This document shows positions 36,192 to 44,818 of a stretch of DNA of 64,000 nucleotides, piece by piece (positions within the stretch are counted from its first letter, which is position 1; the number at the start of each line of letters is the position of its first letter). The notes beneath the pieces are model-generated. The model saw nothing but the letters and a program-made list of their open reading frames with translations. It was not told the DNA's origin and did not search any database. The DNA comes from an uncultured Prevotellaceae bacterium (GTDB lineage: Bacteria; Bacteroidota; Bacteroidia; Bacteroidales; Muribaculaceae). Position numbers and translations under genes: made by a program. Where the stretch lies: NCBI GenBank assembly GCA_947165485.1, contig CAMVAP010000006.1:1-64000 (forward strand), written 5' to 3'.

Positions 36192-37055
36192 ATGACTAAG
36201 AATTTATTTTTATCGGTTGTGATGATGGCTTTCACGCTCATGGCGTGCTCGGCCAACAACACCGGCAGTAGCAACACTGCTGCCGCCAACAAACAAACCA
36301 AGGACAATAAAATGACTAAAGTTGAACTGGAAACCACGCTGGGCAACATCGTAGTGGAACTCTACAACGAGACGCCCCAGCACCGTGACAATTTCATCAA
36401 GCTCGTCAAGTCGGGATATTATGATGGCGTACTTTTTCACCGTGTGATCAAGGACTTCATGATCCAGACCGGTGACGGCAACTCCAAGACCGCCGGCCCC
36501 GACCAGCTCCTGGGCGACGGCGACCCGGGCTACACCATCGAGGCCGAGTTTGTCTATCCCAAGTACTTCCACAAGCGTGGCGCGCTGGCAGCAGCCCGCA
36601 CTGGTGACCAGGTGAACCCAGAGCGTCGCAGCAGCGGCAGCCAGTTCTACATTGTCACCGGTAAGATCTACAGCAGCGAGGATCTCAAAATAATGTCGGA
36701 ACGTCTTGTCAACAGGCAAAAAGAAGAGGTGTTCCGTCGCCTGATCAATGAGAACCGAGCCATCATCGAGGAGATGCAGAGGAACAACGACACCGCAGGG
36801 ATGAACGAACTGCAAAACAAGCTCATCCAGCAAACCGAGGCCGAAGTGGCCAACAGCCAGCCCGCCTCGTTTACCGACGAGCAGATCAACGCCTATACCA
36901 GCATCGGCGGTACGCCCCATCTCGACGGCCAGTACACCGTGTTTGGCGAGGTGATCAAGGGCATGGATGTGGTGGACAAGATCCAGTGCTCACCCACGGG
37001 CAAGGCCGACCGCCCCACGACCGACATCAAAATCATCAAGGCCAGGGTGCTTTGA
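36192..37055 (+). CDS. Cyclophilin-type peptidyl-prolyl isomerase lipoprotein
   Basis: A 287-aa envelope foldase. The N-terminus is a lipoprotein signal (LMACS, Cys about 19) followed by a Thr/Asn/Lys-rich linker. The cyclophilin core begins near residue 42 (VELETTLGNIVVELY) with FHRVIKDFMIQTGD and RRSSGSQFYIVTG. A helical insertion of about 75 residues (about 160-235; SERLVNRQKEEVFRRL) splits the core before the final GTPHLDGQYTVFGEV segment, a form seen in Bacteroidetes. Role: proline isomerisation in exported proteins. Confidence 0.9.
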   Translation: MTKNLFLSVVMMAFTLMACSANNTGSSNTAAANKQTKDNKMTKVELETTLGNIVVELYNETPQHRDNFIKLVKSGYYDGVLFHRVIKDFMIQTGDGNSKTAGPDQLLGDGDPGYTIEAEFVYPKYFHKRGALAAARTGDQVNPERRSSGSQFYIVTGKIYSSEDLKIMSERLVNRQKEEVFRRLINENRAIIEEMQRNNDTAGMNELQNKLIQQTEAEVANSQPASFTDEQINAYTSIGGTPHLDGQYTVFGEVIKGMDVVDKIQCSPTGKADRPTTDIKIIKARVL

Positions 37056-37079
37056 TCCAGCTCTAAAAGAAACACAACG

Positions 37080-37116
37080 GGACTTATAAGCGCGACAATG
37101 CTTATAAGTCCTTTAT
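37080..37116 (+). terminator. Terminator after the cyclophilin gene
   Basis: GGACTTATAAGC (37080-37091) pairs perfectly with 37100-37111 around 8 nt, followed by TTTATT. Confidence 0.85.
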
Positions 37117-37161
37117 TATGTAAAAAATGGCGCAAAAAACAAAAAAAATCACAGAAATGAC

Positions 37162-37191
37162 TTGGCATTTGAGAAAAAATAGCTAAATTTG
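37162..37191 (+). promoter_or_regulatory. Promoter of the DUF349 gene
   Basis: TTG (37162-37164) and TAAATTTG (37184-37191), 19-bp gap, leader of about 50 nt. Confidence 0.68.
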
Positions 37192-37247
37192 GGGGTTTAT
37201 AATTCAACATCAGTTGCACAATGCGACTGAATTAAATTAAACTTATT

Positions 37248-39149
37248 ATGATGGAACCGCGTGAACAATCTGAATCGATGAACAATCTCGAGAAAGATCA
37301 AGTACTGAGCACTGAGCCCCAGAACGAGGCACAGGAAGTTGTGAGTGAAGAAGTTAAAGTTGAGGAGGCAGCACCTGTCCAAGAGACAACCGCGCCCCAG
37401 GAACCCAAGGCCGAAGAACCTCAAGCCGAGGAACCTGCCGCACCAGCCCCCAAGCTCGACCTTGCCGGCAAGAGCAAGACTGAGCTGGTTGAGCTGATGC
37501 GCGAGGCTGCGACCCGTCCCATCGAGGAGGTCAAGGATGATGTCCAAGCCATCAAGGCTGCGTTCTTTGCCCTCAGACGAGAGGAAATCGCCAAGGAGAA
37601 AGAGGAATTCCTGGCCAACGGCAACGAGGAAAGTGACTTCACAGCCAAGGAAGATGACGAGGAGAACAACTTGAAGGAACTGCTCAACGTGCTCAAGGAA
37701 CGTCGCACCGAGTTCAACGCGGCTCAGGAAGCCAACCGTGAGGCCAACCTCGAGAAGAAGCGTCAAATCATTGCGCTCATCAACGAGATTGCCAACGACC
37801 CCGACAACATCAATCGCCAGTTCAACCGCGTCAAGCAGCTCCAGCAAGAATTCAAGGACACGGGCGAGGTGCCCGCTACTGCCGACACCGAGGTGTGGAA
37901 GGAATTCCAGCGTGCCACCGAGCGCTTCTATGACGTGCTCAAGATGAACAAGGAGTTGCGCGACTATGACTTCAAGAAGAATCTGGAGCTCAAGCAGCAA
38001 TTGTGTGAGGATGCCGAGGCGCTGGACGAGGAGTCGGATGTGGTAGCCGCCTTCAGGAAGTTGCAGGAGATGCACAACGAGTGGCGCGAGATCGGCCCCG
38101 TGGCCAAGGAGTTGCGCGAGGAATTGTGGGCCCGCTTCAAGGCCGCTTCCAGTGCCATCAACAAGAAATACCAAGCCTTCTTTGAAGACCGCAAGAGCAA
38201 GGAGAAAGAGAATGCCGACGCCAAGACCGAGTTGTGCGAGAAAATCGAGCAGATCAAGACCGATGACCTCAAGACCTATGCCCAGTGGGACGAGGTGACC
38301 AAACAGATCATCGCCCTGCAAGAGGACTGGAAGAAGTTGGGTTATGCTTCTCGCAAGGCCAATGCAGCCCTGTTTGCCAGATTCCGCAAGTCCTGTGACG
38401 AGTTCTTTGGCAAGAAAGCAGAGTTCTTCAAGTCGATGAAGGAGGAATTGACCTCCAACCTGGCCAAGAAGATTGACTTGTGCGAGCGCGCCGAGGCTCT
38501 CATGGATTCCACCGACTGGAAAGAAGCCACCGACAAGTTTGTCGAGATGCAGAAGGAGTGGAAGACCATCGGTCCCGTTGTCAAGAAGCAGAGCGACGCC
38601 GTGTGGAAACGCTTTATCGCCGCGTGTGACCACTTCTTTGAGCAGAAGAAGAAACAGAATGTCAACGTGCACGCTGTCGAGCATGAGAACCTCAAGGCTA
38701 AGAAAGAGGTCATCGCCACACTCAAGTCCACGATTGAGGAGGCAGGCGAGAATGCTGCCCAGAGCGTTCGCGACCTGATGGATCGCTGGCAGAACATCGG
38801 CCACGTCCCCTTCAAGGAGAAAGACAAGATTTACGCCCAGTATCGTGAACTCATCGACAAGGCGTTTGAGACGCTCAACATGCGCGGTCCCCGTTACAGC
38901 GACAGCGCGCCCCGTGGCAGTGGCCGTCAGTCAGGCAACGACCGTGGTCTGAGCGAGCGCGACCGCCTTGTGCGCACCTACGAGCAGCGCATGAGCGAGT
39001 TGAAGACCTTTGAGAACAACATGGGCTTCCTCACCGCCAACACCAAGAGCGGTAACTCGCTGGTTCAGGAAATGGAGCGCCGCATTGCCCGCCTGAAGGA
39101 GGAGATCGCCGATCTCGAGAAGCGCATCAAGGATCTCGACAACGAGTAA
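37248..39149 (+). CDS. DUF349 repeat protein
   Basis: A 633-aa, highly charged, almost wholly helical cytoplasmic protein. After an acidic, Pro/Glu-rich leader (about 20-80) it carries about four to five DUF349 units (recognisable WKEFQRATERFYDVL, LWARFKAASSAIN, AVWKRFIAACDHFF, IYAQYRELIDKAF), each a helical hairpin, and a C-terminal coiled coil (about 590-633). DUF349 proteins occur throughout Bacteroidota; their function is not established. It is monocistronic with its own promoter and a long hairpin downstream. Confidence 0.9.
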   Translation: MMEPREQSESMNNLEKDQVLSTEPQNEAQEVVSEEVKVEEAAPVQETTAPQEPKAEEPQAEEPAAPAPKLDLAGKSKTELVELMREAATRPIEEVKDDVQAIKAAFFALRREEIAKEKEEFLANGNEESDFTAKEDDEENNLKELLNVLKERRTEFNAAQEANREANLEKKRQIIALINEIANDPDNINRQFNRVKQLQQEFKDTGEVPATADTEVWKEFQRATERFYDVLKMNKELRDYDFKKNLELKQQLCEDAEALDEESDVVAAFRKLQEMHNEWREIGPVAKELREELWARFKAASSAINKKYQAFFEDRKSKEKENADAKTELCEKIEQIKTDDLKTYAQWDEVTKQIIALQEDWKKLGYASRKANAALFARFRKSCDEFFGKKAEFFKSMKEELTSNLAKKIDLCERAEALMDSTDWKEATDKFVEMQKEWKTIGPVVKKQSDAVWKRFIAACDHFFEQKKKQNVNVHAVEHENLKAKKEVIATLKSTIEEAGENAAQSVRDLMDRWQNIGHVPFKEKDKIYAQYRELIDKAFETLNMRGPRYSDSAPRGSGRQSGNDRGLSERDRLVRTYEQRMSELKTFENNMGFLTANTKSGNSLVQEMERRIARLKEEIADLEKRIKDLDNE

Positions 39150-39207
39150 TAACACGAGATCATCACGAGGCTGCAATAAAAAACTCCAGCTTTAACTTTT
39201 AATCGCG

Positions 39208-39273
39208 CTAACGCACGAGAAATTAAGCAAAAAATGATTTGTTATCAAATTTGCTTAATTTCTCGGACGTTAG
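39208..39273. repeat. Long hairpin between the DUF349 and sugar-transferase genes
   Basis: CGAGAAATTAAGCAAA (39216-39231) pairs perfectly with 39250-39265, and outer CTAACG/CGTTAG (39208-39213, 39268-39273) extends the stem past a 2-nt mismatch. Loop 18 nt, no T-run. It may be a terminator, an mRNA-stabilising hairpin or a small repeat element. Confidence 0.65.
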
Positions 39274-39340
39274 GCTGACATGAAATGCTACTAAGGAATC
39301 ATCAAACTTCCTTTTTTACCATTAACCACACTTCACCCGA

Positions 39341-40738
39341 ATGAAGAGCAAAGGCCGATATGGACAGTTTGTCAGATGGATATTCAGCATCATCGACTTG
39401 CTGATTGTTAATCTAGTGTATTTTGCCACCATCATGTGGAATCACGATTCCATGTCGGGAGGCAATGCGCTGTTTTCACGACCCGTGTGGCTTGTGCTCA
39501 ATGTGGCGATGGTGGTGGGTATCTATTTCTACAGCGATGTGCACGAGCGCCGCGTGTTCTATGCCGACAAGGTTGTGGGGCAAGCTCTTAAACTCGTGCT
39601 CACCCATGCGGGAATCTTTGTAACTCTCACCTCGTTTCTGGGGCCTAACGACACACCATGGCAACCGCTGGTGATGTTCTACGCCATCTTCTTCCTGGTG
39701 CTGGCCACCTGGTGGGTCGTGTCGCGACAGATGGTGAAACTCTACCGCAACCGCGGCTTCAACTTCAAGCGTGTCATCATCATTGGCGGCGGCACGGTGG
39801 GCGTGCGTCTCATCAATGAGATGCTGGCCGACCAGGGTTATGGTTACCACATCGTGGGCTTCTTTGACAACAACCCCAAGAACAGGTCGGTATCGGCAGC
39901 CTATCAGGGTACCCTCGATGACGTTGAGCAGTTTGTCAAGACGCATCAGGTGGATGAGATGTTCTGTGCCGTCCCCGACATCGAAGACAACCAGAACGTG
40001 TCACGCATGATACGCATTGCCGACAACAATGCCGTCGATTTCTATTATGTACCCCAGTTCGGGCGCACGGTGACCCGCCAGTTTGAACTGAGTTCGGTGG
40101 GCGAGATTCCCATTCTGGCCGTTCACCCCTACCCCTTGAAAAATCCCATCAACCGCTTGGTCAAGCGGGTATTTGACCTGCTGGTATCGACAGTGATGCT
40201 GATCCTGTCGCCCATCGTCATCATCCCTGTGGCCATCGGCATCAAGTTATCATCGCCTGGTCCCATTTTCTTTGTCCAGAAGCGCACTGGATACCGCGGG
40301 CAGGCCTTCAACTGCTACAAGTTCCGCACCATGCGCATGAATGCCGACAGCGACACACGCCAGGCCACCAAGGGGGATCCCCGCGTGACCCGTTTTGGCA
40401 ACTTCCTGCGTCGCACGAGCATCGACGAGCTGCCCCAGTTCTATAATGTGTGGCGCGGTGACATGAGTATCGTGGGGCCGAGGCCTCACATGGTGGCGCA
40501 GACCGAGATGTACAGCGAACTTATCGACAAGTACATGCTGCGCCACACCATCAAGCCCGGCATTACCGGCTGGGCACAGGTGCGCGGCTACCGTGGCCAG
40601 ACCGAAGAGCTGTGGCAGATGGAAAAACGCGTTGAGTATGACGTGTGGTATGCCGAGAACTGGACTTTCTTCCTGGACCTGAAAATCATCTTCCGCACCG
40701 TGTGGAACGCTCTCAAGGGCGAGGATAATGCGTATTGA
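39341..40738 (+). CDS. Polyprenyl-phosphate sugar-1-phosphate transferase (WcaJ/WbaP type)
   Basis: A 465-aa membrane enzyme that starts exopolysaccharide or O-glycan units by moving a sugar-1-phosphate from UDP-sugar to undecaprenyl phosphate. N-terminal membrane helices (about 10-115), a CoA-binding-like Rossmann segment (IIGGGTVGVRLINEM near 145) and the C-terminal catalytic domain are visible (KRVFDLLVS, KFRTMRMNADSD, RTSIDELPQFYNVWRGDMS, KPGITGWAQVRGYRG). It stands alone without a polysaccharide cluster, suggesting a housekeeping initiating transferase. Its TGA begins a heptad array. Confidence 0.92.
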   Translation: MKSKGRYGQFVRWIFSIIDLLIVNLVYFATIMWNHDSMSGGNALFSRPVWLVLNVAMVVGIYFYSDVHERRVFYADKVVGQALKLVLTHAGIFVTLTSFLGPNDTPWQPLVMFYAIFFLVLATWWVVSRQMVKLYRNRGFNFKRVIIIGGGTVGVRLINEMLADQGYGYHIVGFFDNNPKNRSVSAAYQGTLDDVEQFVKTHQVDEMFCAVPDIEDNQNVSRMIRIADNNAVDFYYVPQFGRTVTRQFELSSVGEIPILAVHPYPLKNPINRLVKRVFDLLVSTVMLILSPIVIIPVAIGIKLSSPGPIFFVQKRTGYRGQAFNCYKFRTMRMNADSDTRQATKGDPRVTRFGNFLRRTSIDELPQFYNVWRGDMSIVGPRPHMVAQTEMYSELIDKYMLRHTIKPGITGWAQVRGYRGQTEELWQMEKRVEYDVWYAENWTFFLDLKIIFRTVWNALKGEDNAY

Positions 40739-40740
40739 GA

Positions 40741-40776
40741 TTAGGGATTAGTGACTAGTGAACTAGCGACTAAGAA
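40741..40776 (+). repeat. Heptad stop array between the sugar transferase and recQ
   Basis: After TGAGAT, from the stop codon at 40736, come TAGGGAT, TAGTGAC, TAGTGAAC, TAGCGAC, TAAG units (40742 on), period 7 with one 8. It ends 6 bp before the recQ ATG. Confidence 0.6.
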
Positions 40777-40781
40777 AAAAG

Positions 40782-42635
40782 ATGACACGCGAGGAGAAAG
40801 CATTGATGGTGTTGAGGAGTTGCTACGGCTACGACAGTTTCCGCGGCCAGCAATGGGACATCATCAACCACACCCTCGACGGTGGCGACAGCATCGTGCT
40901 CATGCCCACGGGCGGCGGCAAGTCGTTGTGCTACCAGATTCCAGGACTGATGAGTGATCAAGGATTTGCCATCGTCATCTCTCCCCTGCTGGCGCTCATG
41001 AATGACCAGATCGACGCCCTGCAACAGAATGGCGTGCCAGCGTTGGCCCTTAACAGCGAGAAAAGCGAGACCGAGAACCGGCAGACCGTCAATTTGCTCA
41101 TGATGGGCAAGGTCAAGCTGCTGTATATTTCACCCGAGAAACTGCTGTCCGAGATAGACCGCTGGTCCAGCGCCATCACCGAGCGCATCTGCCTGATTGC
41201 CGTCGATGAGGCACACTGCATCTCGCAATGGGGACACGACTTCCGCCCCGAGTACACTCAACTGGGCAGCCTCAAGCAACGTTTTCCCGATGTCCCGGTC
41301 ATGGCACTCACCGCCACTGCCGACCGCATCACGCGCGATGACATCGCCAAGCAGCTGCACATCCCCGATGCACGGCTGTTCATCAGTTCATTTGACCGTC
41401 CCAACATCTCGCTCAACGTGGTGCAAGGCTCGACGGGAAGGGTCAAGTTCCGCCAAATCGTCCAGTTCATCAACCTGCACCGCGGCGAGAGCGGCATCAT
41501 CTACTGCCTGCGCCGCAAGGACACCGAGAAGATGGCCGATGAGCTCACCCGCCTGGGCATCAAGGCCGAGCCCTTTCATGCCGCGATGAGCGTGAAGGAA
41601 AAGATGCGCATCCAGCGGGACTTCATCAACGATGACTTGAAGGTAGTGTGTGCCACTATCGCCTTCGGGATGGGTATCGACAAGAGTAATGTGCGCTACG
41701 TTATCCACAGCAACATGCCGCGCAACATCGAGAGCTACTATCAGGAGATTGGCCGTGCGGGCCGCGATGGCCTGCCTGCCGACGCGTTGCTGTTCTACAA
41801 CTATGGCGACATGGTCACCCTGCAACACTTTGCCCAACAGTCGGGCCAGGTACAGATCAACATGGACAAGCTGCGGCAGATGCAGCAGTTTGCCGAGAGT
41901 GGCGTGTGCCGCCGGCGCATCCTGTTGAACTATTTCAACGAGCGTTTTGACCACGACTGCCACAACTGTGACGTGTGTGACAATCCACCTGAACGGTTTG
42001 ACGGCAGCCGACTGGCGCAGATGGCCCTCAGCGCCATCAAGCGCACTGGAGAACAAGCGGCGATGTACACCGTGACCGACATCCTGCGCGGCAGCAACAA
42101 GTCGGAACTCATCGAGAAAGGCTATGACAAGCTCAAGACCTTCGGTGTGGGCCACGACTTGGGTTATGCCGAGTGGAACGCCTACCTGTTACAGATGCTG
42201 CAATTGGGGTTATTTGAAGTCGCCTACGACGAGAACAACCACTTGAAAGTCACCGAGTTTGGCAATGAAGTGCTATATGGTCACCGCACCATCGAGTTGA
42301 ACCGCTATGAGCGCCGCGACATCAAGAAGAAGGCACCTCGTCAAGCCGACCAAGCCGCAATACACGACCTCACTTTCTCGACCTCGCCCAGCAAGCAGAT
42401 GGACAAGGCGCTGTTTGAAAAACTGCGTGACGTGCGCAAGGCCATCGCCACCGCCAGCCACATCGCCCCCTACATGGTGTTCAGCGACAAGTCATTACAG
42501 GCCATGGCGACCGAGAAACCGACCACCCAAGCCGAGTTTGGCATCCTCTATGGTGTGGGAAAAATGAAGTGTCAACGGTACTGGATTCCCTTCACCACCG
42601 CCATCCGCGACCACCTCTCTTCTTTAAACGGCTAA
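40782..42635 (+). CDS. recQ: RecQ-family ATP-dependent DNA helicase
   Basis: A 617-aa 3'-5' DNA helicase for recombination and fork repair. The superfamily-2 motifs are intact: FRGQQWDII (motif 0), TGGGKSLCYQ (Walker A, about 45), DEAHCISQWGHDFRPEY (DEAH and aromatic loop), TATADRITRDDI, GIIYCLRRKDTEKMA, IGRAGRDG. A four-Cys zinc-binding region (CRRRILLNYF, CHNCDVCDNP), RQC winged helix and a C-terminal HRDC-like domain follow. Slightly longer than E. coli RecQ. Monocistronic. Confidence 0.94.
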   Translation: MTREEKALMVLRSCYGYDSFRGQQWDIINHTLDGGDSIVLMPTGGGKSLCYQIPGLMSDQGFAIVISPLLALMNDQIDALQQNGVPALALNSEKSETENRQTVNLLMMGKVKLLYISPEKLLSEIDRWSSAITERICLIAVDEAHCISQWGHDFRPEYTQLGSLKQRFPDVPVMALTATADRITRDDIAKQLHIPDARLFISSFDRPNISLNVVQGSTGRVKFRQIVQFINLHRGESGIIYCLRRKDTEKMADELTRLGIKAEPFHAAMSVKEKMRIQRDFINDDLKVVCATIAFGMGIDKSNVRYVIHSNMPRNIESYYQEIGRAGRDGLPADALLFYNYGDMVTLQHFAQQSGQVQINMDKLRQMQQFAESGVCRRRILLNYFNERFDHDCHNCDVCDNPPERFDGSRLAQMALSAIKRTGEQAAMYTVTDILRGSNKSELIEKGYDKLKTFGVGHDLGYAEWNAYLLQMLQLGLFEVAYDENNHLKVTEFGNEVLYGHRTIELNRYERRDIKKKAPRQADQAAIHDLTFSTSPSKQMDKALFEKLRDVRKAIATASHIAPYMVFSDKSLQAMATEKPTTQAEFGILYGVGKMKCQRYWIPFTTAIRDHLSSLNG

Positions 42636-42702
42636 TTCCGCATATTTGGCTAATTAAACAATTCGCTTGGTTCATATAATCAGCTATTGTTAATTATGGG
42701 TG

Positions 42703-42723
42703 TCCGGGGAAAAATCGCCCGGA
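42703..42723 (+). terminator. Possible weak terminator after recQ
   Basis: TCCGGG (42703-42708) and CCCGGA (42718-42723) form a 6-bp stem around 9 nt with no T-run. Confidence 0.35.
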
Positions 42724-42746
42724 TTCCATAAGCGCCTCGATATGTT

Positions 42747-42838
42747 TAGGTGTTAGGCGTTAGGTAAGCGGATGCCACCTAAAACCTAAAACCTAAAACC
42801 TAAAACCTAAAACCTAAAGCCTAACAGCCTAAAACCTA
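42747..42838. repeat. Two opposing heptad stop arrays between convergent genes
   Basis: On the plus strand TAGGTGT, TAGGCGT, TAGGTAA (42747-42767) face the recQ side. On the minus strand, beginning at the FGE gene's own TAG stop (42838-42836), come TAGGTTT, TAGGCTG(T), TAGGCTT, then five TAGGTTT and TAGGTGG, down to about 42775. So each convergent gene is met by stops in its own orientation. Confidence 0.8.
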
Positions 42839-44764
42839 GTTGGTTGACGACAGTGCGAGCCTAAAGCCTACCAGGTTGCCGCCTTCAAAGGGTAAAGTGT
42901 AGGTGTACCTGCGCATCGCGCAACTGCAATAACTGGCGTTGTCATCAAAGCAGCCACCCCTCAAGACTCGTTGTGTGCCCGTGGCAGGCCCCGTGGGGTT
43001 GGTCTGCGGCTCGGGGCTATAACCTCCATACCAGTCCTGGCACAGTTCCCTCACGTTACCACTCATGTCATAGAGCCCCAACTCGTTAGGAAGCAGCAAG
43101 CCGACAGCTTGAGGCCCAAACAGGTGTCCCTGCTGGGCGATGCCCGCATTGCTATGATACCAAGCGACTTCCTCGATATAACGACTGCCGGAATAGCGGT
43201 AATGCCTGCTGCGGTTGCCACCACGAGCGGCAAATTCCCATTCGGCCTCGGTGGGCAAGCGGAAGGTAAGCCCCGTCAACTCATTCAGCCTGGCAATAAA
43301 TTCCTGACACTCGTCCCACGACATATTCTCGACCGGACCTTGTGGATCGATAAAACTGGTGAAATCTCCACCGCTGGGATTATAGCCCATGATAGCCGTC
43401 CACAGTTCCTGGGTCACTTCGGTTTGGCCGATGCAATAGCTCGACAATGTCACTTCATGAACCAGACAACGGTCGTCATCGTCACCGAAACTCAGCCCTT
43501 GCTCATCGGTATTGCCCATCATGAAGGTGCCCCCCTCGACAGGCATCATCTTGAAGGCCACACCGGCAACGTTATACTCCATGCCAACCCTCACGAGCAC
43601 CTGGGCCTGCAAGTCGCTCTGGTCATCGGTAATAGTGATTGTCGCGGTTCCTGCTCCTGTAGCCCTGATATATAGGGTTGCACCCATCATTGAAGGCCTC
43701 ACAACTTCATGATCAGAGCTGGTAGCCTGATAGGAGCCCTTGCCGTTACTGATGGACACCGTCGCGACATCGCCCACCAGCATCTCCACGTTATCCTCGC
43801 TCACGCCCAGCGCCACGGGTCTGCGGTCTTGCAGCGCCAGCCTCATGCCGTTGTAGCCATAACAGATGTTTGTTTCCTCATAACGCCGGGCCGTCACACG
43901 GCAGTCGGTGGCCGCATGAACCCGACTGCCGCCCCTGAAGACACGGAAGTCACTACCCTCATTCATATAGACAGGATCCACCTGTGGTGTACTGGGGTAT
44001 CGGGCATGGCTGCCCATGCACCACTCGGCAACATTGCCACTCATGTCGTAGAGGCCCAACTCATTGGGTTGCTTGGTAGCGACCTCTAGCGTCCAACTCA
44101 CATCACTGGAACAGTTGTCCCTGTACCATGCCACCTCATTGATGTCGTCACTGCCGGCATAGGTATAGCCCTTGCTCTCCTTGCCGCCACGTGCCGCATA
44201 TTCCCATTGCGCCTCGGTGGGCAGCGAGAAACGATAGCCCGTGAGCACGTTGATGCGATCAATAAATTCCAGGCTTTCATCCCACAGCAGGTCATCAACG
44301 GGCAACTTGTAGCCCTTATAGAAACTGCGGTTGATACCCATGGCGGCGACCCACACGGCTTGTGTCACCTCGGTTTCTCCTATATAATAAGATGACAAAG
44401 TGACCTCATGGGTCGGCATTTCGTCGCTTTTCCCGCTATTGTTGCCCATGGTGAATGTTCCACCATCCACCTTCACCATCTTGAAAGAGGAATTTCCAAC
44501 TTTAAACGTGAGCGTTTCATGGTAATGTTCCCCGCTCAGGATCACATCAATCAATGTGTTGATGTCGGCAATATTGACCTCACCATCGACGTTCACGTCA
44601 GCCGCAGAATCTTCGGTCGCGTCAAATATGGCATCGATAACCGCATTGATGTCACCGATGTTGACCTCTCCATCACCGTTCACGTCATAACCTGCACCTG
44701 GCGCTGCCGCCATCTTAAAGACCAGTGAGCACAGGCCAAACAATAGAAAAACCACTCGTTTCAT
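42836..44764 (-). CDS. Secreted protein with N-terminal dockerin and two FGE-sulfatase-like domains
   Basis: A 642-aa exported protein: signal peptide (about 1-21), a dockerin pair of EF-hand-like loops (DVNGDGEVNIGDINAVID, DVNVDGEVNIADINTLID; about 27-75), a first FGE/SUMF1-like domain (about 85-320; GGTFTMGNN, ETEVTQ, LPTEAQWEYAARGG, GNVAEWC), an Ig-like segment (about 325-395), and a second FGE-like domain (about 400-642; GGTFMMGNT, LPTEAEWEFAARGG, RGGCFDD). The Cys pair of true formylglycine-generating enzymes is not evident, so it is probably a binding or unknown-activity module. First of three minus-strand dockerin genes. Confidence 0.82.
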   Translation of the reverse strand: MKRVVFLLFGLCSLVFKMAAAPGAGYDVNGDGEVNIGDINAVIDAIFDATEDSAADVNVDGEVNIADINTLIDVILSGEHYHETLTFKVGNSSFKMVKVDGGTFTMGNNSGKSDEMPTHEVTLSSYYIGETEVTQAVWVAAMGINRSFYKGYKLPVDDLLWDESLEFIDRINVLTGYRFSLPTEAQWEYAARGGKESKGYTYAGSDDINEVAWYRDNCSSDVSWTLEVATKQPNELGLYDMSGNVAEWCMGSHARYPSTPQVDPVYMNEGSDFRVFRGGSRVHAATDCRVTARRYEETNICYGYNGMRLALQDRRPVALGVSEDNVEMLVGDVATVSISNGKGSYQATSSDHEVVRPSMMGATLYIRATGAGTATITITDDQSDLQAQVLVRVGMEYNVAGVAFKMMPVEGGTFMMGNTDEQGLSFGDDDDRCLVHEVTLSSYCIGQTEVTQELWTAIMGYNPSGGDFTSFIDPQGPVENMSWDECQEFIARLNELTGLTFRLPTEAEWEFAARGGNRSRHYRYSGSRYIEEVAWYHSNAGIAQQGHLFGPQAVGLLLPNELGLYDMSGNVRELCQDWYGGYSPEPQTNPTGPATGTQRVLRGGCFDDNASYCSCAMRRYTYTLPFEGGNLVGFRLALSSTN

Positions 44765-44818
44765 GTTATTGTCATCTTAGTTCTCAGGCAACCATGTTTA
44801 TCCCACCATCCCTCACAG

